This document shows positions 47,154 to 56,950 of a stretch of 64,000 bases of DNA, piece after piece. The notes beneath the pieces are model-generated. The model ran no database searches. It had not been told where the DNA came from and saw nothing but the letters and a program-made list of their open reading frames with translations. Within the stretch, counting starts at the first letter, position 1. The number at the start of each line of letters is the position of its first letter. Source of the stretch: Streptomyces sp. CMB-StM0423 (GTDB lineage: Bacteria > Actinomycetota > Actinomycetes > Streptomycetales > Streptomycetaceae); assembly GCF_002847285.1 (NCBI RefSeq), contig NZ_CP025407.1, forward strand, positions 1,054,001 through 1,118,000, read 5' to 3'. The translations under genes were made by a program, and so were the position numbers.

Positions 47154-49658
47154 TTACGGGGGACCGGGGCGCTGCGCCTCGCCGGTGACGTCGAGTGTCA
47201 CTTCGGACTGCGGGACGATGCGGTAGGTCGCCCCCGCCCTCGTCGGCAGCCTGAGGGTGTCGCCGTCGGTGGAGAAGCCGGCGGGCCTGCCGTTGTCGCC
47301 GTAGACCCGGACCTGTCCGCGGAACGCCTCGTGCCGCAGCACTGCTCTCCCGCCCTCGGCCGAGGCGAGCCGGATCTCCGTGGGGTTGCCCGCCCGCCAT
47401 GTCGTACCCACGGTGAACGCGCCCCGGGCCTTCAGCCCGTCCACGCTCCCGTTCGCCCACGCGCTCGGCAGCGCGGGCAGGACGTCGATCGTGCCGAGGT
47501 GGCTCTGCAGCAGCATTTCGGCGATCCCGGCGGTGGCGCCGAAGTTGCCGTCGATCTGGTACGGCGGATGCGTATCCCAGAGGTTGGGGAGAGTGCTCTG
47601 CCCGAGCTGCTGGGTGAGCAGCTTGTGCGCGCGGTCGCCGTCGAGGAGCCGCGCCCAGAAGTTGATCTTCCACGCCTTGCTCCATCCCGTGCCGTCGTCT
47701 CCGCGGGCGTTCAGCGAGACCTTGGCGGCTTCGGCGAGCTTCGGCGTGGTGGCCGGAGAGATCTGCCGGCCGGGGTGGACGGAGAACAGGTGCGAGACGT
47801 GCCGGTGGTGCTCGTCCGGGTCGTCCAGGTCGGCCTTCCACTCCTGCAACTGCCCCCAGGAGCCGACCCGCAGACCCGGGTCCAGCTTGTCCAGCACGGC
47901 GGTCGCCCGCTTGGCGAAAGCCCTGTCGCCGGTCTTGGCGGCGGCTTCCGCGGTGTCCGTGAAGAGGTGCCAGAGGATCTGCTGGGACATCGACGTGCCG
48001 GCGGTCGCAGGGCCGATCTCCGGAGAGCGGCTGGGGGTGGCGACCAGAGTGCCGTCGAACGGGTCGGTGCGCAGGTTGCCGATCCAGAACTGTGCCGCCT
48101 CCTTCATCACCGGGTAGGCGACCTCGTTGAGGTAGTCCTCGTCGAGGCTGAAGCGGTAGCGGTCGTAGAGCTGGTCCGCGAGCCAGGCGCCGGACTCGGG
48201 GAAGAAGTACGCCGGGTGGTCCCAGGCGCCGGTGTGCCCGTAGATGTTGGAGGCGTGGTGGGCGACCCACCCCTGCCCGACCCCGAACATCTGCTTCGCC
48301 GTCACCCGCCCGGGCTCCCGCAGCCCGTCGACGTACGCGGACAACGGCTCGGCCGTCTCGGCCAGGTTGGCGACGTCGGCCGGCCAGTAGTTCATCTGCA
48401 GGTTGATGTTGAGGTGGTAGTCCGCCTGCCAGGGCGGGACCTCCATGTCGTTCCACACCCCCTGGAGGTTCGCCGGCAGCGAGCCAGGGCGGGAGGAGGC
48501 GGCCAGCAGATAGCGGCCGTACCGGAAGAACAGCTCCTCCAGCGCGCGGTCGGCCGGCTCGGGCCCTTCGCCGTACCGGCTCAGCAACTCGTCGGTCGGC
48601 ACGTCGGGCATCTCCCCGCCGAGGTCGAGCGCGACCCGGTCGAACAGCTCGGTGTGGTCGGCCTCGTGGTCGCGCAGCAGTGCACCGTAGCCCTTGGCCG
48701 CCGCGTCGTCGGCCACCGCGGTCACCCGGGCGTGCGGGTCCTCGCCCCGGTAGTCGGGGTAGTCGGCGGCGTAGTCGGTCCCGGCCGCCAGGACGAGCGT
48801 CACCTCGTCGGCATCCCGCACGCTCACCGTGCCGTCCGCCCCGTCGGTGCGCGAGCCGCCCTCGTTGAGCACCTGGAGCTGGGCCTCGTACGCCAGGCCG
48901 TTGCTGTCGAGCGCGCCGCTGACGGTGATCCGCCCGTCGTGGGCCCGGGCCGCGCTCGTGCGGTTGGGCGGGACGCCGATCCTGGAGGTCAGGTCCACCT
49001 GCCCCGGCCGGTCGGCGCTGATGCGGGCGACGATGACGCCGTCTGCCGCGGTGGCGAAGTACTCACGGGTGAACCGCACGTCGCCCGACCGGTAGGAGAC
49101 CCCGGCGACGCCCCGGCCGATGTCCAGCTCCCGGCGGTAATCGGTGGCGGGCACCGCCTGCCCGGGGAAGTCGAGCCGCAGGTCGCCGAAGCTCTGGTAC
49201 GCCCCGAAGCGGCGGTGCCGGGGCGAGTCGGACGCGTGGCCGAGCTTGTCCCGCACGTACTCCGGGGACACCTGCCCCTCGTCCTGGATCCGCTGCCGGA
49301 CCTCTTCCAGCGCGCCGGGCCGGGGCTCGTCCCAGTTGCCGAAGTTGTAGCCGGACACGCCCGGCCCGCCGGTCCACAGCGTCTTCTCGTTGAACTGCAG
49401 GCGTTCGGCCTCGACGCCGCCGAACACGGACGCGCCCATCGCACCGTTGCCGATCGGCAATGACCGCTGCTCCCAGCCGTCATGCGAATCGGGGGCGGGC
49501 TCGTCGTACCAGAGAACGGACCCGGGGTCGGACCCGGCCGCCGCGGCCTGCGCGGCAGGGACAACGGATAACGGGGAGGGATCGACTGCGGCTGAGGGGA
49601 CGGTGAGTCCCGCGCACAGTGCAAGCATGCTCAGTCCGGTCACGGTGCGTCTGCCCAT
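47154..49658 (-). CDS. Secreted alpha-L-fucosidase, GH95 family
   Basis: This 834-residue protein starts at ATG 49658 after GGGGAG. A Sec signal peptide covers about 1-48 (MGRRTVTGLSMLALCAGL to AQAAAAG). The N-terminal beta-sandwich begins WYDEPAPDSHDGWEQRSLPIGNGAMG, typical for GH95. The (alpha/alpha)6 barrel has LNINLQMNYWPADVAN, whose two Asn position the catalytic water, PSRSPEIGP with the candidate acid Glu, and YQIDGNFGATAGIAEML with the conserved Asp. It inverts on terminal alpha-1,2-fucosides or related galactosides outside the cell. A terminator follows. Confidence 0.93.
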   Translation of the reverse strand: MGRRTVTGLSMLALCAGLTVPSAAVDPSPLSVVPAAQAAAAGSDPGSVLWYDEPAPDSHDGWEQRSLPIGNGAMGASVFGGVEAERLQFNEKTLWTGGPGVSGYNFGNWDEPRPGALEEVRQRIQDEGQVSPEYVRDKLGHASDSPRHRRFGAYQSFGDLRLDFPGQAVPATDYRRELDIGRGVAGVSYRSGDVRFTREYFATAADGVIVARISADRPGQVDLTSRIGVPPNRTSAARAHDGRITVSGALDSNGLAYEAQLQVLNEGGSRTDGADGTVSVRDADEVTLVLAAGTDYAADYPDYRGEDPHARVTAVADDAAAKGYGALLRDHEADHTELFDRVALDLGGEMPDVPTDELLSRYGEGPEPADRALEELFFRYGRYLLAASSRPGSLPANLQGVWNDMEVPPWQADYHLNINLQMNYWPADVANLAETAEPLSAYVDGLREPGRVTAKQMFGVGQGWVAHHASNIYGHTGAWDHPAYFFPESGAWLADQLYDRYRFSLDEDYLNEVAYPVMKEAAQFWIGNLRTDPFDGTLVATPSRSPEIGPATAGTSMSQQILWHLFTDTAEAAAKTGDRAFAKRATAVLDKLDPGLRVGSWGQLQEWKADLDDPDEHHRHVSHLFSVHPGRQISPATTPKLAEAAKVSLNARGDDGTGWSKAWKINFWARLLDGDRAHKLLTQQLGQSTLPNLWDTHPPYQIDGNFGATAGIAEMLLQSHLGTIDVLPALPSAWANGSVDGLKARGAFTVGTTWRAGNPTEIRLASAEGGRAVLRHEAFRGQVRVYGDNGRPAGFSTDGDTLRLPTRAGATYRIVPQSEVTLDVTGEAQRPGPP

Positions 49659-49801
49659 CTGGCTGCTCCCCACACCTGGATACATCGGAGGTGTTTCGGG
49701 AGTGTAGCCAGCAGTCAGCGAATCGAACACCCCCGGCGTCCGGATGAGATCGGATGTCTGTGGTGCCGGGTTCGGGTCTCCGATCCCGTGGGGGGCCGGG
49801 G

Positions 49802-50923
49802 TCAGGATTCGTCGTCGTCGCCGGCGAGCCTGCTCGCCAGCAGCATGAGGCCCAGGCCGATCGCCACGCCGCATACCGTCCACAGCACCCGGTAGCCCTC
49901 GACGTCGTAGTTGGTGGGCTGCGGAAGGCTGACCAGGATGAGCACTCCGGCGGCGACGGCCGCGCAGTAGAGCGCGTAGTTCCAGAAGCGGACCGCCACG
50001 GCGTGCATCAGCAGGACGAGCGCGACCACTTCGAGCCCGCGGGTCACCGCGAACAGCTTGGTCCCGGTCTCACTGGCGGGGAGCAGGATCAGCAGCGAAG
50101 CCGCGGCGGCGCCGACCAGAGCGCCGACGAGGCGCTGCGCGGCGACGAGCGTGGACTGCTCCAGACTCGGCTTCATCGCGATGGCGGTCGCGACCGGGAT
50201 CCAGTAGCCGTACGAGAGGTCCAGCCCGAAGGCGAGCGCGCAGGCCGCGGCCACGGCCGCGGCGCGGATCACCGCGAACGTGATCACCGGCCAGGTCAGA
50301 CGCTGCCGCGCGGTGTCACCGGGCAGCTCCGGGACCGGCTGGGGCCGGTCCCCGCGGCCGCGGGCGAGCCACTCGACGAACGTCACCGCGAGCCACAGCG
50401 CCGCTCCTCCCGCCCAGGCGACCACCTGGGCCCAGGTGTGGCTGGTGAGGTGAGCGTGGTGGTGGAGCTGGAACGAAAGCGCGAGGGCGACGATGAACCA
50501 GATGTTGAGGAGCAGGGCGGTGACGAGGCTGCGTACCCCGAACGCGACCGCCAGGCCGGCCACGAGCGTGACCGCGAAGGCCGCGAGCACCAGCCAGCCC
50601 CAGGCTTCTCCGCCGATGCCGAACCCCAACGCGGTCACCCCCGCGCCGACCAGCGCGAAGGCGGAGACACGCACGGCGCGGTGCCCGTAGCTGCCGCCGG
50701 GGTCGTCCAGCGCGGCGAACAGCAGGCCGAACAGCGCGCTCAGCAGGTACTGCTCGTGCCCGATCGCCCAGAAGACCAGCATCGGCACCAGCGCGGCGTC
50801 CAGGAACACGATCGCCCGTGGCCAGTTGAGCCCCGCGGCGTTGAGCCTGAACACCTTCGACAGCTCTCTCGCGGCCTCCCCCCGGAGGACCGAGGCCGCT
50901 TTCGGAGTGATGGAACCCGCCAT
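49802..50923 (-). CDS. FUSC/aromatic-acid-exporter-like membrane protein
   Basis: This 373-residue protein starts at ATG 50923 after GAGGCGG. Two blocks of hydrophobic helices (about 35-165 and 225-365) each resemble the fusaric-acid-resistance membrane fold: FLDAALVPMLVFWAIGHEQY, then the second block SYGYWIPVATAIAMKPSLEQS, which is the conserved FUSC motif. Members are thought to export aromatic acids or similar compounds. It stands alone with gene remnants upstream, so its substrate is not indicated. Confidence 0.85.
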   Translation of the reverse strand: MAGSITPKAASVLRGEAARELSKVFRLNAAGLNWPRAIVFLDAALVPMLVFWAIGHEQYLLSALFGLLFAALDDPGGSYGHRAVRVSAFALVGAGVTALGFGIGGEAWGWLVLAAFAVTLVAGLAVAFGVRSLVTALLLNIWFIVALALSFQLHHHAHLTSHTWAQVVAWAGGAALWLAVTFVEWLARGRGDRPQPVPELPGDTARQRLTWPVITFAVIRAAAVAAACALAFGLDLSYGYWIPVATAIAMKPSLEQSTLVAAQRLVGALVGAAAASLLILLPASETGTKLFAVTRGLEVVALVLLMHAVAVRFWNYALYCAAVAAGVLILVSLPQPTNYDVEGYRVLWTVCGVAIGLGLMLLASRLAGDDDES

Positions 50924-51129
50924 GACCGCCTCGCTCGTCTGGTCTCCGGAAATGCCGCTGCGGTCCCGCATTCTCCGGCCCAGCCGTGACCGCCGCGAAG
51001 AGACGCGCAGGCCAGGGCCACATGGGGTACGTCTACCAGTCGTACGGCGGATGCGCGGCCCCGGAGCGGAAGGCGGCCGTGCCCTGGGCCAGCAGGGGTG
51101 GTGCTGCCCCGGCCCAGGGCCCCTCCGTG

Positions 51130-51397
51130 AGTCTCCGATGCGCGGCAGCAGGGAGAAGGTCTTGCTGCTGGTCCTGGCCACCAGCACGTCCTCGTAGAGC
51201 AGCAGTTGCGGCGAGTCCCCAGGGCCGGGGGCCGGGCCGCCCGGCTTGCCGGTGTCGACGTGGTCGCGCCAGACCTGCTCGCCCGTACGCAGATCGAGGC
51301 CGGAAAGGTCGCCCGTCGGGCCGAAGAAGTACACGGTCCCCTGCCTCACGGACACCGCGGGAGACGCCATGCCGGTCATCGTGTCCTTGCCGGGCAT
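51130..51397 (-). pseudogene. PQQ-like beta-propeller C-terminal fragment
   Basis: On the minus strand the frame reads ASPAVSVRQGTVYFFGPTGD, then SGLDLRTGEQVWRDHV and LLLYEDVLVARTSSKTF. These are the last blades of a PQQ-type beta-propeller, as often found in exported actinomycete proteins encoded next to SigE-type sigma factors. There is no signal peptide or start, and after about 51130 the frame loses similarity. It directly abuts the sigma factor remnant. Confidence 0.7.
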
Positions 51398-51399
51398 CC

Positions 51400-51931
51400 T
51401 GCTTCGACGTGTAACTGAACGACTGCACCTGTTCCGTGGCTTCTTGGGGCCCGAGCTCCGGCACGAGCGCCCGGAGCTTGGCCAGCGCGCGGTGCGCCGT
51501 ACTGCGCACGGTGCCGACCGGACACCCCAGCAGCGCCGCGACCTCGGCCTCGGGCAGGTCCTCGGAATAGCGCAGCACGACCACGGTCCGCTGCCGCTTG
51601 TTCAGCCGGCCGAGCGCCGCCCACAGCGCAATCCGCAGCTCGGAGTCCGCCCCGGCGTCCGCGGCGGACTCGGGCAGTACGGCCACGGTGGTCTCGGCGC
51701 GGTACCTGCGCAGCCGCCAGGGTTGACCTGCTGGCGGTACATGACCTGGCGAATGTACGCCTCAGGCTGCTCGATGTGCGCCCAGCGCCCGTAGGACTTC
51801 ATCAGCGCGATCTGCAGCAGATCCTCCGCGGCATGCCGGTCCCCGCCGGTGAGCAGCACCGCGAGCTGCAGCAACGCGGTGGAGCGCATCGCTACGAACT
51901 CCCGGAACCCGTCGTGACTCGACGCCTTCAT
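51400..51931 (-). pseudogene. SigE-family ECF sigma factor with frameshift
   Basis: The start is intact: ATG 51931 after AGGGGAGGG. Region 2 reads ALLQLAVLLTGGDRHAAEDL and LLQIALMKSYGRW. Near 51717-51722 one base is missing in the AACCCTGG stretch; in the next frame the protein continues WRLRRYRAETTVAVLPES, then region 4 (LNKRQRTVVVLRYSEDLPE, VGTVRSTAHRALAKL). The reading then runs into the PQQ fragment near 51400. Unless it is a sequencing error, the sigma factor is inactive. Confidence 0.8.
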
Positions 51932-52469
51932 CAACCCTCCCCTTCCTGGCAACCATCACGACGCGACGGGCCGTGCGCGGCTGTCCCTCGGCGGACGATC
52001 CAGTGTGTTCGCATCAAGCGGGCGATCGAGCCGGGGCCGCCGCGAGGACCGTGTCCCGGCCCTCCCGCCGGCCCTGCTACTGCGCCCCGGCGACCCTCGC
52101 ACCGGGGACGACTCCCCAGCGGACGTTCGCTGACCGCCGGCACCCGACGAGAGAGAGGATCACCATCGGCTGGCCTTCACGGAGACGCGTCTGCGGCATG
52201 CAGGCTGCGCCCCGGCCCGGCCCGCTTTTGCGCTGCTCGATCCGGGGCGAGTGAATCTCCTGTTGCTGCCGGCGGTACGCCGTATTAGCGTGGTTTGGAC
52301 GACGGTGTGTGGATCCGGCCAAGCGCTGCGGCCATATCGTGAACGCCCGGTGCGGCGTCCGTCCAGATCGGGCCGGCCGAGCCGGTTCTTCCGCCGGTCG
52401 GGGAATCTCGCCCTTCTTCGGCGACTCAAGCTGTGGGTCCCCGGGTGGCAGGTGCTGGGAGGTCCGGAA
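51932..52469. other. Intergenic region before the GH15 gene
   Basis: No gene is supported in these 538 bases. Open frames exist on both strands but none carries a family signature, and the long minus frame across 52077-52925 is antisense to GH15. The promoter of the GH15 gene should lie near 52260-52310, where the sequence is less GC-rich (GTATTAGCGTGGTTTGG). Confidence 0.5.
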
Positions 52470-54314
52470 ATGACGAGTGAAGCCGAAGCGCCCTGGGGAG
52501 ATTCCGACCTCGACGGGTCCCGCTATCTGCCCGTCGCCGAGCATGGCCTGATCGGTGATCTGCGCAGCGCGGCGCTCGTGGGCACGAACGGCACGATCGA
52601 CTGGTACTGCTGTCCGCGCTTTGACGCACCCAGTGTGTTCGCCTCGCTTCTCGACGCCGAGCGGGGCGGGTCCTTCGAACTTGCGGCGGATGTCCCGACC
52701 CGGAGGAAGCAGTTCTACTTCCCCGATACGAATGTGCTGATCACCCGCTTCTCGGCGGACGACGGGGTGGGGGAGATCCAGGACTTCATGCCGATCGTCG
52801 ACGATTCGCGTGAGGCCGACCGGCACCGGCTGATCCGCCGCGTGGTGTGCGTCCGCGGATCGCTGCCTTTTCGTGCCCGGGTGGCACCCCGCTTCGCGTA
52901 CGGGACGGAGCCGCACACGGTGCACGCGCAGCTCCGTCAGGTGGTCTTCGAGTCCCCGTCACTGACCCTGGCGCTGACGTCGAGTGTGCCGCTCGAAGTC
53001 GCCGGCCCGGATGCCTGGTCGGTGTTCAAGCTGCACGAGGGCCAGTCAGCCGTCTTCGCGCTCGACCAGGTCGGCGGCGACGTCCTGCCCCGCCACTGCC
53101 CCGTGACCGAGGCCGAGGAGCAGTTCAACGCCACCGTCGGCTACTGGCGGCGGTGGCTGTCCCAGTCGCGCTACCGGGGCCGTTGGCGGGAGGTGGTGCA
53201 CCGCTCCGCCCTCACCCTGAAGCTGCTGACCTACGCCCCGACGGGCGCCATCATCGCCGCGCCGACCACCAGCCTGCCCGAGCACATCGGCGGAGAGCGC
53301 AACTGGGACTACCGCTACGTGTGGATCCGTGATGCGGCGTTCTGCGTGTACGCACTGCTCAGGCTCGGCTTCACCGACGAGGCCGAGGCGTTCATGGGTT
53401 TCCTCTCCGAGCACGTCCGCCTCGAATCAGCCCAGGGGCCGGGACCACTGCAGATCATGTACGGCATCGACGGGCGCCATGCCCTGTCCGAACGCGAACT
53501 TCCGCACCTGGAGGGCTACCGGGGCTCGGCCCCCGTACGCGTCGGCAACGGCGCCGTCAACCAGCTCCAACTCGACATCTACGGGGCGCTCGTCGACTCC
53601 CTCTACCTCTACGACAAGTGGGGGCAACCCGTCTCCAGCGCCTACTGGGACGCGATCAGCGCGCTGGCCGACTGGGTCTGCGACAACTGGGACCAGCCCG
53701 ACCAGGGGATCTGGGAGAGCCGCGGCGGTCCCAGGAACTTCCTCTACTCACGGCTGATGTGCTGGGTGGCGATCGAACGGGCCATGCGCATGGCTCAGCA
53801 CCGCGGACTGCCCGCCGACCTGGTGCGGTGGGGACGCGCCCGGGACGCGATCTACCGCCGGATCATGCACCACGGCTGGTCCACCGAGCGGAACGCCTTC
53901 GTCCAGTACGAGGACAGCCACCTCCTCGACGCATCCCTCCTGATGATGCCGCTCGCGAAGTTCGTCTCCCCCACCGACCCGAAGTGGCTCTCCACGCTCG
54001 ACGCCCTGAGCGAGGACCTGGTGTCCGACTCGCTGGTCTACCGCTACGACCCGCAGATCAGCGCGGACGGGCTGCCAGGCGAGGAAGGCACGTTCTCGAT
54101 CTGCTCGTTCTGGTACGTCGAGGCACTGACCCGGGCGGGCCGCCTCGACGAGGGCCGGCTCGCGTTCGAGAAGATGCTCACGTACGCCAACCACCTCGGC
54201 CTCTACGCCGAGGAAATCGGCCACACCGGGGAGCAACTCGGGAACTTCCCCCAGGCATTCACCCACCTCGCCCTGATCAGCGCCGCCGTCAACCTCGACC
54301 GCACACTGGGCTAG
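52470..54314 (+). CDS. GH15-family glycoside hydrolase (glucoamylase or trehalase type)
   Basis: The 614-residue protein starts at ATG 52470 after GGGAGG. The N-terminal beta domain has YLPVAEHGLIGDLRSAALV and GTNGTIDWYCCPRFDAPS. The (alpha/alpha)6 barrel carries GERNWDYRYVWIRDAAF and ends with EEIGHTGEQLGNFPQAFTHL, which contains the second catalytic carboxylate region. There is no signal peptide, so it is cytoplasmic. This subgroup is common in actinobacteria and includes trehalases and glucan hydrolases; the substrate cannot be chosen from sequence alone. Confidence 0.92.
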   Translation: MTSEAEAPWGDSDLDGSRYLPVAEHGLIGDLRSAALVGTNGTIDWYCCPRFDAPSVFASLLDAERGGSFELAADVPTRRKQFYFPDTNVLITRFSADDGVGEIQDFMPIVDDSREADRHRLIRRVVCVRGSLPFRARVAPRFAYGTEPHTVHAQLRQVVFESPSLTLALTSSVPLEVAGPDAWSVFKLHEGQSAVFALDQVGGDVLPRHCPVTEAEEQFNATVGYWRRWLSQSRYRGRWREVVHRSALTLKLLTYAPTGAIIAAPTTSLPEHIGGERNWDYRYVWIRDAAFCVYALLRLGFTDEAEAFMGFLSEHVRLESAQGPGPLQIMYGIDGRHALSERELPHLEGYRGSAPVRVGNGAVNQLQLDIYGALVDSLYLYDKWGQPVSSAYWDAISALADWVCDNWDQPDQGIWESRGGPRNFLYSRLMCWVAIERAMRMAQHRGLPADLVRWGRARDAIYRRIMHHGWSTERNAFVQYEDSHLLDASLLMMPLAKFVSPTDPKWLSTLDALSEDLVSDSLVYRYDPQISADGLPGEEGTFSICSFWYVEALTRAGRLDEGRLAFEKMLTYANHLGLYAEEIGHTGEQLGNFPQAFTHLALISAAVNLDRTLG

Positions 54315-54338
54315 ACCCGCCCGGGCAGACGGCGGTGC

Positions 54339-54566
54339 TACGCGGGTCCGGGGCAGTTCCGGGCGATGTCGCGGGCGGTCCTGGCCGCGCGGTCGGCGGT
54401 CCGGTCGAGTGCGCCCGGGGAGACCCCCATCAGCCCCTGGCGCAGGAAGAGCGCCATGCCGTGGGCGGCGGAGGCGATACGCAGCAGGAGGTCGTACGCC
54501 GCCTCCGCACCGGCGGCGACACCGGGGCACGCGGCCTTGTCGCCCGTTGCCAGGCCGGTGATGCAT
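54339..54566 (-). pseudogene. TetR-like C-terminal fragment
   Basis: A minus-strand frame ending at TAG 54339 reads AYDLLLRIASAAHGMALFLR, then QGLMGVSPGALDRT. The pattern resembles the effector domain of TetR-family regulators, whose helix 8-9 often shows HGMA-like motifs. There is no HTH region and no start. The assignment is tentative. Confidence 0.4.
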
Positions 54567-54574
54567 GCCCTTCG

Positions 54575-55082
54575 TCAGCGCAGCGCGTGCAGCCGCCGGG
54601 CGAACTCCACGGCGCGTGCCGCCCGGGTCCGCGGGGTGGCGAACGAGGTGGGGTCCGCGTACGGGCGGAAGCGGCGCACGTGACCGACGCGGGTGCGGCG
54701 AACGCGCGCAGCCCTTCCGCGCCGTGGACGCGCCCGTACCCGGACAGCCCGCTGCCGCCGAAGGGCAGCGCGGGGACGGCGGCGTAGCCGAGTACCGAGC
54801 CGACCGAGACCGCGCCGGCGCGCAGCCGGGCGGCCACCGCCAGGCCGTCGCGGCGGGTGCGCGTGAAGACGGCGGCGCCGAGAGCGTACGGGGAGGCGTT
54901 GGCGCGCCGGACCGCCTCGTCCAGGTCCGCCACGGCGTTGACCGCGACGACCGGGCCGAAGGTCTCCTCGCGCATGGCGGGCGATTCTTCCGGCACGTCG
55001 AGGAGCACGACGGGGCGGACGTAGGGCGACTGAACGGACTCGGGTCCGCCCAGGGGTGTGCGGGCTCCCGCGGTCACGGCCT
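54575..55082 (-). pseudogene. Aldehyde dehydrogenase C-terminal fragment, frameshifted
   Basis: The frame from about 55082 reads SPYVRPVVLLDVPEESPAMR, then EETFGPVVAVNAVADLDEAV and NASPYALGAAVFT, the C-terminal third of an aldehyde dehydrogenase. PALPFGGSGLSGYGRVHG follows. Near 54690 the frame shifts to finish as VRRFRPYADPTSFATP and a stop at 54575. The catalytic Cys and the NAD domain are missing. An unrelated short tail (MTLPSQLGTVEYHV, ending at a TAG near 55084) is joined in the same frame just upstream. Confidence 0.8.
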
Positions 55083-55204
55083 CCTAGACGTGGTACTCGA
55101 CGGTGCCGAGCTGCGAGGGAAGGGTCATCGCGCCGTAGTCGGCGGCCTCCCAGGCTCTTGTTCGCTCTGACTGCCGACAAGAATGCACTGGCTCAGGCGG
55201 TCGG

Positions 55205-56131
55205 TCAGGGCACCAGCACGATCTTGCCGAGGGTGTGGCGGCGCTCGAGTTCCCGGTAGGCGTCGCGAACCTGCTCCAGAGGGTAGGTGCGGGCGACGGG
55301 GACCTCAAGATCACCGTCGGCGATCCGGGCGGCCAGCTCCGCCAGCACATCGGCGCTGGCACCCTGGGCATTGCCGTCGGTCCTGGTGCCGTAACGCTCG
55401 GCATCGGTGTGGTTGATGAGGGTATCCACCCGTTCGGGCCGGACGCCCAGGTCCTCGACGGCCATCCGGACGTAGTCGGCGCCGAAGGTGTCGATGAACG
55501 CGTTCGGGACGCCGTCCCCCGCGGCCCGGCGGACGCGGTCGGCGACGCCCTCGCCGTACGCGACCGGGGTGATGCCGTGCGCCGCGAGCCAGTCGTCGTG
55601 GTGCGGGCCGGCCAGGCCGATCACGGTGGCGCCGGCGCTGCGGGCCAGTTGCGCGGCGAGCGTGCCGACGCCGCCGGCCGCGCCGGCGACCACGACGGTG
55701 TCGCCCGGTCCGGCTCCCACCGCCCGCACCGCGGCGTAGGCGGTGGTGCCGACGACAGGCAGGGCGCCGGCGGCCTCCCACGGAACGCCCGGAGGCCGCG
55801 GCGTGACGTTGGCGGCCGGCACCGCCACGTACTCGGCGTGACTGGCACGGCGGTCGGTGTACCCGATCACCTCTTCTCCGACTGCCACATTCCGTACCCG
55901 CTCACCCCGTTCCTCGACGACGCCGGCCAGGTCGCTGCCCTGGCCGGAGGGGAACGTTGCCGGCCACATCGCGTCGAGCAGGCCCTCCCGGATCGCGCTC
56001 TCCCCCGGGTTGATGCCGGCGGCCCGCACCCGGACCAGTACCTCGTCCGGCCCGGGGACCGGACGTTCGACATCCACGACCCGGAGGACGTCCACGCCGC
56101 CGTAGCCATCGAACCTCACCGCGCGGGGCAT
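55205..56131 (-). CDS. NADP-dependent quinone oxidoreductase-like protein (MDR family)
   Basis: This 308-residue protein starts at ATG 56131 after AAGGGAGG. It has the GroES-like N-terminus (PGPDEVLVRVRAAGINPGE), the quinone-reductase motif GTTAYAAVRAVGAGPGD and the NADPH motif AGAAGGVGTLAAQLA. The zinc-binding Cys residues of alcohol dehydrogenases are absent, so it is a zinc-free quinone oxidoreductase or enoyl reductase. It is followed on the other side by an HxlR regulator on the same strand, which could control it. Confidence 0.92.
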   Translation of the reverse strand: MPRAVRFDGYGGVDVLRVVDVERPVPGPDEVLVRVRAAGINPGESAIREGLLDAMWPATFPSGQGSDLAGVVEERGERVRNVAVGEEVIGYTDRRASHAEYVAVPAANVTPRPPGVPWEAAGALPVVGTTAYAAVRAVGAGPGDTVVVAGAAGGVGTLAAQLARSAGATVIGLAGPHHDDWLAAHGITPVAYGEGVADRVRRAAGDGVPNAFIDTFGADYVRMAVEDLGVRPERVDTLINHTDAERYGTRTDGNAQGASADVLAELAARIADGDLEVPVARTYPLEQVRDAYRELERRHTLGKIVLVP

Positions 56132-56411
56132 GTCGGCCTCCCTTGGTCAGCGTCGGTGGTCATGCGCACAGAGGGCGCATGCAGCCACTGTGGGCCGACG
56201 CCTGCCATCGCACCATTCGACGGCCACCGCCCGGCTGTACGTTCAGCCGATCAGGCGATCAGCCGTTGCCGTGGGCCGGCTCCGAAGGCGCCGGCCCGGG
56301 TGTGAGAGAGCGCCGAGTCAGCCCTCGGATGCCGAGGTCAACGACGCAAACGGCTTCCAGCGCTCCGGCAGGATTTCGCTGTCTGTCTGCGGCGTGTACG
56401 GCCTTTGGCCG

Positions 56412-56861
56412 TCAGGCCGAACCCGGGCCTGGGAGGAGGTCGACGTCGTCGGCGTGCATCGGCCGGCCACAATGACTGCAGCGCGGGTCGACGTGGCCGA
56501 TCTGCCCGCAGGCATGGTGGCGGTACAGGACGGGAGGCCCGGCCTCGCCGGCGAGCCAGCGGTCGCCCCACCGCGCCATCACCATGAGCATCTCGACGAG
56601 GTCGGCGCCCTTGCCGGTGAGGTGGTACTCGTAGCGGGGGCGGGCGTCGTAGGGCTGCCGTTCGAGCACCCCTTGCTCGACCAGGTGGTTGAGCCGTTCG
56701 GTGAGTACCTTGCGGGAAATCCCGAGGTCGGCCTGGATGTGGTCGAAGCGGTGCACCCCGGCCCACACGTCACGCAGGATCAGCGGCGACCAGGGCTCGC
56801 CGATCACGTCCAAGGTACGCGCGATGGAACACGCCATCTCCCCGAACCGCGTTCTCTGCAT
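56412..56861 (-). CDS. HxlR-family transcriptional regulator
   Basis: The 149-residue protein has a winged helix (residues 8-100): CSIARTLDVIGEPWSPLILR, then RFDHIQADLGISRKVLTERL. C-terminal cysteines (HACGQIGHVDPRCSHCG) form a possible zinc or redox site, common in this subgroup. HxlR proteins sense aldehydes, quinones or oxidants. A perfect palindrome lies between its start and the divergent VOC gene and is its probable operator. Confidence 0.93.
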   Translation of the reverse strand: MQRTRFGEMACSIARTLDVIGEPWSPLILRDVWAGVHRFDHIQADLGISRKVLTERLNHLVEQGVLERQPYDARPRYEYHLTGKGADLVEMLMVMARWGDRWLAGEAGPPVLYRHHACGQIGHVDPRCSHCGRPMHADDVDLLPGPGSA

Positions 56862-56880
56862 GGCGGCAATCTATCAAGCA

Positions 56881-56899
56881 GGGTTCCCTTACGGAACCC
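56881..56899. promoter_or_regulatory. Palindromic operator between hxlR-type and VOC genes
   Basis: GGGTTCC-CTTAC-GGAACCC is a perfect 7-bp inverted repeat with a five-base spacer, 20 bases from the regulator start and 52 from the VOC start. HxlR dimers bind such palindromes in divergent promoters. Confidence 0.65.
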
Positions 56900-56950
56900 A
56901 GGGTGCTACCTTCCTCAGCGTCTCTTGAAGAAACCTCGAAGGGAGGGCCG

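Noticed and set aside
52077..52925. Minus-strand 282-codon frame before and within the GH15 gene
   Set aside because: It is antisense to the GH15 N-terminal domain and shows no motif.
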